Part shown: in pieces, positions 1 through 7,892 of the stretch | How positions within the stretch are numbered: position 1 is the stretch's first letter | Layout: each line of letters opens with the position of its first letter | DNA from: Pseudomonadota bacterium | GTDB taxonomy: Bacteria > Pseudomonadota > Alphaproteobacteria > Sphingomonadales > Sphingomonadaceae | Reading direction: 5' to 3' | DNA: 64,000 nucleotides | Assembly: GCA_023400405.1 (NCBI GenBank) | Contig: JAEXFD010000030.1 | Location: forward strand, 186,001 to 250,000 | Position numbers and translations under genes: made by a program | Notes under the pieces: generated by a model | Told to the model about the DNA's origin: nothing | Database searches by the model: none | What the model saw: only the letters and a program-made list of their open reading frames with translations

Positions 1-2
1 TG

Positions 3-662
3 GTCTGGGTGCGGTTTGTCTGGATCTATCACTTCTTCAGCTGGCTGATCGGGCGGCCGCTGAAGCTGCGCGGGCTTTCGATCCGCGGGCCGCGGCCGGT
101 GCAGCAGAACGGCTTCGATCGCTTCGCGCTGTTCGGCTGCCCGGTGCAGTTCGACGCGCCGGTCGATGCGCTTTCCTATGACTGGAACGACCTGACCGTT
201 CGCCTCGTCCACAGCGCGATCCAGGAATATGACGATTATTATGCGAGCGAGCCGGACTGGTTCACCGTTCCCGATCAGGGCCCGAGTTGGCGCGAGCGCA
301 CCGCCCAGGTGCTGATCGGCTTCCAGCGCACGGGCCTGTGGTCGGCGCCGATCGAGGCCGTCGCGGCCCGTCTTCGGACCCGGCCGCGCCGATTGCGGCA
401 CGACCTGGCGCAGGAGGGCGAGAGCTTCCAGGACATCCGCACCCGACTGCGCGGCGAGCTGGCAGCCGCCTATCTGCTGGCCAGCGACATGCCGATTACC
501 GAGATCGGCATCCTGCTCGGTTTCAGCGAGCCGGGAAGCTTCACGCGCCATTTCTCCGCCTGGTCCGGGATGACGCCCTCGGCCTACCGCGCGCATCATA
601 TCGCGGACCCGGCCAGGCTGGCCGCGGCGACGGCGACGCTCAACGATCGCCGCCTGTCCTGA
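3..662 (+). CDS. AraC-family transcriptional regulator (5'-truncated by the window)
   Basis: C-terminal part of an AraC/XylS-type activator; the reading frame is open to the left edge, so the true start lies outside the window. The visible part holds the end of the N-terminal effector-binding region and the two helix-turn-helix motifs. The second HTH is clear near the C-terminus (LGFSEPGSFTRHFSAWSG followed by MTPSAYR), the AraC signature. The effector is unknown. It lies 130 bp upstream of a TonB receptor gene, and between them sits a phased direct repeat (675-709) of the type AraC dimers bind, so it probably controls the receptor and perhaps the catabolic genes beyond. The family call is firm; the target is inferred. 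Confidence 0.88.
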   Translation, partial: VWVRFVWIYHFFSWLIGRPLKLRGLSIRGPRPVQQNGFDRFALFGCPVQFDAPVDALSYDWNDLTVRLVHSAIQEYDDYYASEPDWFTVPDQGPSWRERTAQVLIGFQRTGLWSAPIEAVAARLRTRPRRLRHDLAQEGESFQDIRTRLRGELAAAYLLASDMPITEIGILLGFSEPGSFTRHFSAWSGMTPSAYRAHHIADPARLAAATATLNDRRLS

Positions 663-674
663 TCCGTTCCGCCT

Positions 675-709
675 GTCACTTCGGTCAAATCGCACCGTCA
701 TTGCGGTCA
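675..709 (+). promoter_or_regulatory. Candidate AraC operator: 22-bp-phased direct repeat upstream of the TonB receptor
   Basis: Two copies of GTCAnTnCGGTCA lie at 675-687 and 697-709, exactly 22 bp (two helical turns) apart, so the GTCA cores fall at 675, 684, 697 and 706. Each copy has two half-contacts 9 bp apart, matching the two HTH motifs of one AraC-type subunit. A weak promoter overlaps the downstream edge (TTGAGC at 710-715, CATGAT at 732-737, 16-bp spacer), the geometry of class II activation. Binding is inferred. Confidence 0.6.
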
Positions 710-792
710 TTGAGCGCGCGGCGCCTGGCCGCATGATCGTGTCACCGGGACGCGAGATCCCGGCCGACACGTCGAACAAGGTGAGGATGATC

Positions 793-3108
793 ATGAAGGG
801 GAGCCGATTTACGCGCCGTGCGCGCGCCTTTGGCCTGGTCGCGACGGCACTGGCGGGCAGCACCTTGCTGCCGGCAGCCGCTTTCGCCCAGAGCGATACC
901 ACCCAGAACAACAACGCCCAGGCCCAGCCGCAGCAATCCAGCGAATCGAGCCCGGGCTCGGTCGATCGCTCGGGCATCGACGACATCGTCGTCACGGCTG
1001 AGAAGCGCGCCGAGGGCCTGCAGAACGTGCCGATCGCGATCACCGCGGCCACCGGCCAGACGCTCGAGCGCGCCGGCGTGCGCGAAGTGGGCGACCTGGT
1101 GCAGCTGGCGCCGAGCCTGCAGTTCGGCACCAAATCGACCAACGTCTTCATCGCGGTGCGCGGCATCGGCCAGGCAGGGCAGGACATCGGCAGCCAGTCC
1201 GGCGTCACCGTCTCGCTCGATGGCGTGCCGCTGCTCAACCATTTCATGATGAACCCGGCCTTCCTCGACATCGCCCGGGTGGAAGTGCTGCGCGGGCCGC
1301 AGGGCACGATCTCGGGCCGCAACGCGACCGGCGGCGCGATCAACGTCTATAGTGCCGGGCCGACCGACCAGCTCGAAGGCGACGTGACTTTCACGGCCGG
1401 CAATTATGCGCGCCTTGGCGTGAAGGGCTATATGAACCTGCCCTTCTCGGACACGTTGAAGGGCCGGATTTCGGTGCAGCGCGAGGGGGCGAACGGCTGG
1501 CTTCGCAACGGCTATCTCGGCCGCCGCAACGACAATACCGACCTGGCGGAAATCCGCGGGCAGCTGCTGTTCGAGCCTTCCTCCGCGGTGAGCATCCGCG
1601 CGCTGGTCGATTATACCGAGGATTACGGCAATCCGTCGTTCAACCTGCTGCTCCGCCGCGCGGACCCGGCGCGACCGACGGTGACCGAACTGCCGACCTA
1701 TGCCTATCCTCGGAACAGCATCAAGGACCTGACCTTCTATTTCAACGAGCCGAACGAGCGCTCGGTCGATGACCTGCGCGCAACGCTGATCGCGCGGTTC
1801 AACCTGGGCTCGGGCATCTCGCTCACCTCGACCAGCGGCTATATCAAGCACAATATCAACCTGACCAATCTCGATGTCGACCTGACGCCGGCGGCGACGT
1901 CGCGCTTCGATCTGATCGGCCTCTATGCCGAGCAGAAGACGCAGGAATTCACGCTGACCGCGGACCTCGGCACCCGCGCCGACCTAGTCGCCGGCCTGTT
2001 CTACATGCGCGGCGATTCGAGCGAGCCGCTCTATCTCAGCCTCGCGACGTTCCGGAACTATCTGGTCTATCTGCCCGAGGAGACGCTCGACTCCTATGCC
2101 GGCTATGCCCAGCTCCGCTACAAGCTGACCGACCGGCTGCGCGCCACGTTCGGCGGGCGGTATACGATCGACAAGAAGTCGTACCGGATGGATTCCTCGG
2201 TCGGTGGGGCGACGAGCCTGCGCACCGACGAAGGGACCTTCAAGGCGTTCACGCCGCGCGCCGTGCTCGAATATACGCCGAGCGAGAACGGCCTGATCTA
2301 TGCGAGCGCCTCGCGCGGGTTCAAGTCGGGTGGGTTCAACACGCTGGGCGATGTGAGCCTCCCGGTGAACCGCTTTGATCCCGAATATGTCTGGAACTAT
2401 GAAGTCGGGCTCAAGGCGACGATGTTCGATCGCAAGCTCCGGCTCGGGCTCACCGGCTTCTATGCCGATTACACCAACCTGCAGCAGACCGTCTTCCGCC
2501 TCAACGAGCTGACCCAGGTGCGCTTCCCGCGCGTGGAGAATTCATCGACCGCGAAGATCAAGGGCGTCGAGCTCGAAGTCGAGGCGGCGCCGGTGGCCGG
2601 GCTGCGGCTGACCGGGGCGTTGACCTATCTCGACGCCAAGTTCGGCTTCTTCTGCAACAACGACCCGCTCTATCCTTCCGTACCGACCGACCCCGCCTGT
2701 GTCGGCGTGACGCGCGGCGGGCAGCCGCTGCCGAGCGGCGCGATCAACCTTGAGGACCACCGGCTGACCCAGGCGCCCGAATGGCAGTTCAACACCTCGG
2801 CGCAATATGCCTTCCCGGTCTCGGACACGCTCGAGCTGACGATGCGGGGCGATTATAAGTGGCAGAGCCGGGTCTATTTCGACATCTACAACAACCCGCA
2901 GACCTCGCAGGATTCCTATGGGCTGCTCAACGCTTCGCTCGCGATCGGCACGCGCGACAAGGCCTGGGCGTTCTCCGGCTGGATCCGCAACGCCTTCGAC
3001 GTGCGCTATATCAGCCAGGCCACTGCGGGTTCGGGCGCGAACGCGTCGGTCAATGGCTCGATCGGCACGCCGCGCATGTATGGCATCACGCTCAACCACC
3101 ATTTCTGA
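793..3108 (+). CDS. TonB-dependent outer-membrane receptor
   Basis: 771-residue outer-membrane receptor that takes up a ligand using TonB/ExbBD energy. A basic, hydrophobic signal peptide ends near AAAFA (residues 28-32). A Gln/Ser-rich linker follows, then the TonB-box region DDIVVTAEKR, a plug domain containing VEVLRGPQGTISGRNATGGA, and a beta-barrel ending in HHF with the usual C-terminal aromatic residue. The plug and barrel resemble the large sphingomonad receptor family often found beside aromatic or ester catabolism genes. The start at 793 is chosen for the AAGGTGAGG ribosome site just upstream; an ATG at 787 is nearly as good. An intrinsic terminator follows (3116-3150). The ligand cannot be told from sequence; the neighbouring esterase suggests an ester-type nutrient. 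Confidence 0.93.
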   Translation: MKGSRFTRRARAFGLVATALAGSTLLPAAAFAQSDTTQNNNAQAQPQQSSESSPGSVDRSGIDDIVVTAEKRAEGLQNVPIAITAATGQTLERAGVREVGDLVQLAPSLQFGTKSTNVFIAVRGIGQAGQDIGSQSGVTVSLDGVPLLNHFMMNPAFLDIARVEVLRGPQGTISGRNATGGAINVYSAGPTDQLEGDVTFTAGNYARLGVKGYMNLPFSDTLKGRISVQREGANGWLRNGYLGRRNDNTDLAEIRGQLLFEPSSAVSIRALVDYTEDYGNPSFNLLLRRADPARPTVTELPTYAYPRNSIKDLTFYFNEPNERSVDDLRATLIARFNLGSGISLTSTSGYIKHNINLTNLDVDLTPAATSRFDLIGLYAEQKTQEFTLTADLGTRADLVAGLFYMRGDSSEPLYLSLATFRNYLVYLPEETLDSYAGYAQLRYKLTDRLRATFGGRYTIDKKSYRMDSSVGGATSLRTDEGTFKAFTPRAVLEYTPSENGLIYASASRGFKSGGFNTLGDVSLPVNRFDPEYVWNYEVGLKATMFDRKLRLGLTGFYADYTNLQQTVFRLNELTQVRFPRVENSSTAKIKGVELEVEAAPVAGLRLTGALTYLDAKFGFFCNNDPLYPSVPTDPACVGVTRGGQPLPSGAINLEDHRLTQAPEWQFNTSAQYAFPVSDTLELTMRGDYKWQSRVYFDIYNNPQTSQDSYGLLNASLAIGTRDKAWAFSGWIRNAFDVRYISQATAGSGANASVNGSIGTPRMYGITLNHHF

Positions 3109-3115
3109 TCAGGGC

Positions 3116-3150
3116 GGGCGGCATCCGATGGCGATGCCGCCCCGCTTTTT
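3116..3150 (+). terminator. Intrinsic terminator of the TonB receptor gene
   Basis: Perfect 10-bp stem GGGCGGCATC (3116-3125) / GATGCCGCCC (3133-3142), 7-nt loop, then CGC and a run of five T (3146-3150). It begins 8 bp after the receptor stop codon. It separates the receptor from the ligase operon, whose first start is only 24 bp further on, so the operon may depend partly on read-through. Confidence 0.85.
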
Positions 3151-3173
3151 GCTCGCGCCAATAGACTGAGGAC

Positions 3174-5192
3174 ATGATGACGAGCCGCGGGAGCAAGGAC
3201 CGGGTGCCTCAATTGCAATCCTATCGCGAGTGGCTTGGCCGCGAGCACGGGCGCGTCTTCGACGATTATTTCGCGCTGTGGCGCTGGTCGACGACCGACC
3301 TGGCAGGCTTCTGGGAAAGCATCTGGCGCTACCACGCCATCGAATCGCCTTCGCCCTATCGCGAGGTCGTGCGCGGCGGCATGCCCGGTGCGACCTGGTT
3401 CGGCGGCGCACAGGTGAACTATGCCCGGCAGGTCTTCCGCCATGCCGAGGCCGGCGAGCGCGCCGGCCAGCCCGCGATCGTGGCCGAGAACGAACGCGGC
3501 GAAGTGCAGCAGATCGGCTGGGCCAAGCTGCGCCGGCGTGTCGCCTCGCTCGCCCTCGAACTGCGCGATGCGGGCGTGACCCGGGGGGATCGCGTCGCCG
3601 CCTATCTCCCCAATATCCCCGAGGCGGCGATCGCGCTGCTGGCCTGTGCGAGCATCGGCGCGATCTGGTCGCTCTGTTCGCCCGACATGGGCACGCCCGC
3701 CGTGCTCGATCGCTTCCGCCAGATCGAGCCCAAGGTGCTGATCGGCGTGGACGGCGTCCATTATGCCGGCAAGGCGCTCGATCGCTCGGCGACGATCGCG
3801 GAGATCCGGCGCGGTCTGCCGAACCTCGCGGCGCTGTTCCTGCTGCGATCGGGCCATGCGGCGGCCGAGATCGCCGACGTCGTCGACCTGGCCGCCGCCC
3901 AGCGCCGCACCGACGCGGCCGTGGACGCCTTCGAGCCCGAATGGCTGCCCTTCGATCACCCGCTCTGGATCCTGTATTCGAGCGGCACCACCGGCCTGCC
4001 CAAGGCGATCGTGCATGGCCACGGCGGCATCGTCCTGTCGGGCTGCGTCGGCAACATGCATCTCGATATCGGCCCGAGCTATGGCGCGGAAACGCAGGGA
4101 GAGCGCTTCCATTGGTACAGCGCGACCGGCTGGGTGATGTGGAACGTCCAGGTCGGCGGGTTGCTTTCCGGCACCGCGATCTGCCTGTTCGACGGCTCGC
4201 CGCGCGGCCGGGGCGCGGGGGAGGACTGGACGCCGCTCTGGCGGTTCGCGGCGCGCCGCCGCGTGACCTGGTTCGGCGCGGGTGCCGCCTTCTACGCGAG
4301 CTGCCAGCGCAGCGGGCTTTCCCTAGCCGAAGCGGGCGACCTCAGCGCGATCCGTGCGCTGGGCAGCACCGGATCGCCCTTGCCCGCCTCGGTGCAGCAT
4401 TGGGGATCGGAGCAGTTCACCGCGCTGGGGCAGCCGGAGCCCTGGTGGTGCAACCTTTCGGGCGGCACCGACATCGCCGCCGCCTTCCTCTCCGGCAATC
4501 GCGAGCTGCCGCCGACGCCCGGGCGGATCCAGTGCCGTCATCTGGGCGCGGCGGTGGAGGCGTGGGACGATTTCGGTCGTCCACTCGAAGGCGCGGTCGG
4601 CGAACTCGTGTGCACCCGGCCGTTCCCGAGCATGCCATTGTTCCTGTGGGGCGATGCCGATGGCAGCCGCTATCGTTCGACCTATTTCGACACCTGGCCG
4701 GGCGTCTGGCGGCACGGCGACTGGCTGACGATCGAGTCCGACGGGAGCTGCATCATCTCGGGCCGTAGCGACGCGACGATCAATCGGCACGGCCTGCGCA
4801 TGGGCACCGCCGAACTCTATGCCGCTGTCGAAGGGCTGCCGGAGATCGCCGACACGATGGTGATCGACGTCGAGGAAGCGGACGGCGATAGCAAGCTGAT
4901 TATGTTCGTCGTGCCGAAGGCCGGCTGCACGCTAGACGCGGCGCTGACCGGCGCCATCGCGGCGGCGATCCGCAGCGCCCTCTCCCCCCGCTTCGTGCCC
5001 GACCTGGTGCTGAGCGCGCCCGCCGTGCTGCGGACGCTGTCGGGCAAGAAGCAGGAACTGCCGGTCAAGCGGCTGTTCAAGGGCTGGCCGGCCGAGCGCG
5101 TGCTGGATCCGGCGCTGATCGACAATCCCGAGGTGATCCCCTGGTATCTCGACGCCGCGGCGGAATGGCTTGGGCGGAGGACGCTGCCATGA
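3174..5192 (+). CDS. Acetoacetate-CoA ligase family acyl-CoA synthetase
   Basis: 672-residue ANL-superfamily ligase of the acetoacetyl-CoA synthetase type: ATP-dependent activation of a short beta-keto acid to its CoA thioester in the cytoplasm. It has the N-terminal acetyl-CoA-synthetase-like cap (WFGGAQVNYA), the P-loop YSSGTTGLPKAIVHGHGG, the HWYSATGWVMWN motif typical of this subfamily, YFDTWPGVWRHGDW, and the C-terminal catalytic lysine in LSGKKQELPVKR. Length fits the family (about 650-670). The first ATG is preceded by GAGG; an ATG at 3177 is equally possible. Its last codon overlaps the start of the next small gene (ATGA), so it heads a translationally coupled set with the esterases. 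In this setting the substrate may be a keto acid released by ester cleavage (inference). Confidence 0.88.
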   Translation: MMTSRGSKDRVPQLQSYREWLGREHGRVFDDYFALWRWSTTDLAGFWESIWRYHAIESPSPYREVVRGGMPGATWFGGAQVNYARQVFRHAEAGERAGQPAIVAENERGEVQQIGWAKLRRRVASLALELRDAGVTRGDRVAAYLPNIPEAAIALLACASIGAIWSLCSPDMGTPAVLDRFRQIEPKVLIGVDGVHYAGKALDRSATIAEIRRGLPNLAALFLLRSGHAAAEIADVVDLAAAQRRTDAAVDAFEPEWLPFDHPLWILYSSGTTGLPKAIVHGHGGIVLSGCVGNMHLDIGPSYGAETQGERFHWYSATGWVMWNVQVGGLLSGTAICLFDGSPRGRGAGEDWTPLWRFAARRRVTWFGAGAAFYASCQRSGLSLAEAGDLSAIRALGSTGSPLPASVQHWGSEQFTALGQPEPWWCNLSGGTDIAAAFLSGNRELPPTPGRIQCRHLGAAVEAWDDFGRPLEGAVGELVCTRPFPSMPLFLWGDADGSRYRSTYFDTWPGVWRHGDWLTIESDGSCIISGRSDATINRHGLRMGTAELYAAVEGLPEIADTMVIDVEEADGDSKLIMFVVPKAGCTLDAALTGAIAAAIRSALSPRFVPDLVLSAPAVLRTLSGKKQELPVKRLFKGWPAERVLDPALIDNPEVIPWYLDAAAEWLGRRTLP

Positions 5193-5305
5193 ACACGCCA
5201 CCTTGGCCCGCCCTCCTGCTCGGGGTTTGCGCCATATCGCTCTTTTGCACCTATCTGCTGTCGCGCCGCGAGGGCGCGCCGGCGTCTTCGGGAGGTTTGC
5301 GCTGA
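5189..5305 (+). CDS. 38-residue single-pass membrane protein
   Basis: A very short gene fitted exactly between the ligase and the tannase-family esterase. Its ATG overlaps the ligase stop (ATGA at 5189-5192) and its TGA overlaps the esterase ATG (TGATG at 5303-5307), so both junctions look translationally coupled. The product has a short N-terminus (MNTPPWP), one hydrophobic stretch of about 18 residues (about 7-24) ending in SRR, then a short Gly/Ser/Arg tail. The SRR after the segment suggests N-out/C-in by the positive-inside rule. I recognise no family. The ribosome site of the esterase (GGAGG, 5291-5295) lies inside its last codons, so it could also act mainly as a coupling leader. Confidence 0.6.
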   Translation: MNTPPWPALLLGVCAISLFCTYLLSRREGAPASSGGLR

Positions 5306-6951
5306 TGTCCCTTGCCCTGATCGTGCGCCGCAGCCTGTTGAGCATGGCCATGCTTCCGGCCTGGCTCCTGCCCTATCCGTCCCAGGCGCTCGACTTGCCC
5401 GCGGCGAATCCCGCAGCGAGCCAAGCCGATCGCTGTACTGCGCTCGGGCAGCTGCGCCTGCCCGACACGATCGTGACCAGCGCCACGCTGATCGGCGAAG
5501 GCGAGGCCGACGCCGCCGGCCTGAAGGTGAAGCCGGCGCTACCGCCCTTCTGCCGCGTCGTCGCGCATGTTCGCGCCGCGCCGGATTCGGACGTCGCGGT
5601 CGAGATATGGTTGCCGACGGATCATTGGGCCGGGGTGTTCCACGGCAATGGCAATGGCGGCTTCGCCGGAACGCTCGCCGCCGGCTATCCGGGCATGGTC
5701 ACCGGCCTGCGCCGCGGCTTCGCGACCGCCACCACCGATACCGGAACGGCGCCCGCGACGGCGCTGGAGGGCGACGTGCTGGTCGGCCATCCGCGCAAAT
5801 GGCGCGATTGGGGCCGGCTCTCGACGCACGCGATGACCGTCACCGGAAAAGCCATCGCCGCCGCCTTTTACGGAAAGTCCGCCAGGCGTTCCTTCTACAC
5901 CGGCTGCTCGACCGGCGGCCAGCAGGGCCTGATCGAGGCGCAATACTATCCGGCCGATTATGACGGCATCCTGGTCGGCGCGCCGGTGATCAACCGGACC
6001 TGGGGGCATGCAGCGGTCTTGTGGGACTTCGCCGCCGCCAATCGCGCCCCTGGCGCTCTGTTGTCCGACGACAAGCTGCGCCTGCTGAACGCCGGCGCCA
6101 TCGCCTCGTGCCGCCGCCAGGGCCGCGCCCTGCCCGGCGATGCCTTTGTTAGCGATCCGCTCGGCTGCCGGTTCGACCCCGCCGAGCTCCTCTGCAGGGG
6201 AAAGCCGAACGGCCAGTGCCTGACGCATGAGGAAGTCACGACCGCCCGGGCCTTTTACAGCGGGCCGACCTGGCGAGGCGGCAAGCCAGCCTTTTTCGGC
6301 TGGCTGCCGGGCAGCGAGGCGCCGAGCCGTTTCGGCTGGTCGCTCCTCCAGACCGCGGCGCATGGCCAGCCGCAGTTCGGCGGCCTGTTCAAATGGGTGT
6401 TCGGCAGCGACTGGGACTGGCGGCAGTTCGACTTCGATCGCGACATGCCGATCGTCGACCGGAAGCTGGGCGGCATCGTCAACGATGCGGCCTATGGGAG
6501 CCTCGGCGCGTTTCGCGCCCGCGGCGGAAAGCTCATCCTCTATCACGGCCTGGCGGACACGCTCGTCCCGCCCGCCCAATCGCTCGCCTTTTTCAATCGG
6601 CAGGCGCGCCAGGTCGGCGGGGCGCAACGCCTAAACCGGTTCGCCAAGCTGTTCCTTGCGCCGGGCATGACGCATTGTGCGGGCGGCGCGGGGGCGGACG
6701 CGTTCAACTCCGCGATGGCGGGCGCGGCGCCGCCGGCCGGTAACGGCGCCGACCATGACCTTTTCCAGACGCTGATCGACTGGACGGGCGGTGCGAGCGC
6801 GCCGCAGCGGGTGATCGCCACCAAATATGATGCCTCGGGTGCGATCGCCTTCCAGCGGCCGATCTGCGCCTATCCGAGCCGGGCGACCTATAGCGGCAGC
6901 GGTTCGCCCCTTTCCCCCTCCAGCTTCATCTGCTCCCGCCGCCATGACTAG
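5305..6951 (+). CDS. Tannase/feruloyl esterase family hydrolase
   Basis: 548-residue secreted esterase of the tannase family (tannases, feruloyl esterases, MHETase). It hydrolyses esters of aromatic acids or related substrates. A signal peptide covers about residues 1-29. The nucleophile motif is YTGCSTGGQQG with Ser after Cys, and the catalytic His lies in GMTHCAGG, again next to Cys: the CS...HC arrangement with the disulfide joining the two catalytic residues, which is diagnostic of the family. The acid is probably the Asp in YHGLADTLVPP. The start at 5305 is set by GGAGG nine bases upstream and by the TGATG overlap. The gene overlaps the next hydrolase by 8 bp. Exact substrate unknown; the TonB receptor upstream suggests an imported ester. 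Confidence 0.9.
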   Translation: MSLALIVRRSLLSMAMLPAWLLPYPSQALDLPAANPAASQADRCTALGQLRLPDTIVTSATLIGEGEADAAGLKVKPALPPFCRVVAHVRAAPDSDVAVEIWLPTDHWAGVFHGNGNGGFAGTLAAGYPGMVTGLRRGFATATTDTGTAPATALEGDVLVGHPRKWRDWGRLSTHAMTVTGKAIAAAFYGKSARRSFYTGCSTGGQQGLIEAQYYPADYDGILVGAPVINRTWGHAAVLWDFAAANRAPGALLSDDKLRLLNAGAIASCRRQGRALPGDAFVSDPLGCRFDPAELLCRGKPNGQCLTHEEVTTARAFYSGPTWRGGKPAFFGWLPGSEAPSRFGWSLLQTAAHGQPQFGGLFKWVFGSDWDWRQFDFDRDMPIVDRKLGGIVNDAAYGSLGAFRARGGKLILYHGLADTLVPPAQSLAFFNRQARQVGGAQRLNRFAKLFLAPGMTHCAGGAGADAFNSAMAGAAPPAGNGADHDLFQTLIDWTGGASAPQRVIATKYDASGAIAFQRPICAYPSRATYSGSGSPLSPSSFICSRRHD

Positions 6952-7873
6952 CCGGCTTCTGGGGTTGCTTACCGGTGCCGCGGCCACTTGGTCGCCGTTT
7001 CTGGCGAGCGCGAGTCCCTTCCCGGCCGCGTCATGCAGGGCAATACCAGAGGGCACGATGATCGCCGCCGCGTCCGGCGCAACGCTGCAGGTTCGGACCG
7101 TCGGCCAAGGACTGCCCTTACTGTTCATTCCATCGCACGGGCGCGGTGTCGGCGATTTCGACTCGCTGGCACGGCTGCTCGCCCGCAAGGGCTATATGAG
7201 CATCCTGCCGGAGCCCCGGGGAATCAACGGGTCGACCGGACCAGCGCCTACGACCCTGTTCGATTTGGCGGAGGATAGCGCCGCCGTCATCGGATCACTT
7301 TGCAAGGGGCCGATCGGCGTGGTCGGCCATGCTTTCGGCAATCGCGTCGCCCGCGCGCTGGCGACGCGCCACCCCGAGCTAGTCACCAAGGTCGCGCTCT
7401 TGGCCGGAGGCGGAGAGGTTCCGATCCCGCCAGCGATCATGGCCGCGCTCGAAGGCTCGCTCAGCCAAGGGCGCAAGCCGGACAACGCGCGGCTGCGGGA
7501 TTTACAGCTCGCCTTCTTCGCTAAGGGACATAATGCGCGGCCGTGGCTGCAGGGCTGGTATCCCGAAACCGCGGACCGGCAAATGGCAGCGGTCCGCGCT
7601 ACCCCCGCTCGGCTGTGGTGGACCGCCGGCGAGGTGCCGCTGCTCCTCATCCAGGCGGCAGAGGACCCGATCGCGCCAAACGGCAATGCCGAGGCCTTGA
7701 AGCGAGACGTGGGCGCCCGCCTGACTCTGATCGTCCTGAAACGCGCCAGCCACGCCATGCTGCCCGAGCAGCCGGGGGCGATCACCATCGCGTTGGCGGG
7801 CTATTTCCGTCGCTCTCCGCCTTCGCCGCGGCGGCTGCAGCAGCAAGTCGATCGGGCGATCCGCCGGCCCTGA
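6944..7873 (+). CDS. Alpha/beta-hydrolase fold protein with Ala in place of the nucleophile Ser
   Basis: 309 residues with a likely signal peptide (MTSRLLGLLTGAAATWSPFL) followed by a compact alpha/beta-hydrolase domain. The nucleophile elbow reads VVGHAFGNRVA: residue 130 (codon GCT at 7331-7333) is Ala where active enzymes have Ser. The other triad positions look kept: an acidic residue in AEDPIAPNGNAE and His in ASHAMLPEQP. It may therefore be catalytically dead, use another mechanism, or bind a ligand. The ATG lies inside the end of the esterase gene (8-bp overlap), so the two are co-translated. The upstream in-frame extension is rejected because it reads through the esterase C-terminus without signal-peptide character. 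Confidence 0.8.
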   Translation: MTSRLLGLLTGAAATWSPFLASASPFPAASCRAIPEGTMIAAASGATLQVRTVGQGLPLLFIPSHGRGVGDFDSLARLLARKGYMSILPEPRGINGSTGPAPTTLFDLAEDSAAVIGSLCKGPIGVVGHAFGNRVARALATRHPELVTKVALLAGGGEVPIPPAIMAALEGSLSQGRKPDNARLRDLQLAFFAKGHNARPWLQGWYPETADRQMAAVRATPARLWWTAGEVPLLLIQAAEDPIAPNGNAEALKRDVGARLTLIVLKRASHAMLPEQPGAITIALAGYFRRSPPSPRRLQQQVDRAIRRP

Positions 7874-7892
7874 TCGACCGACCGCCGCCCGC

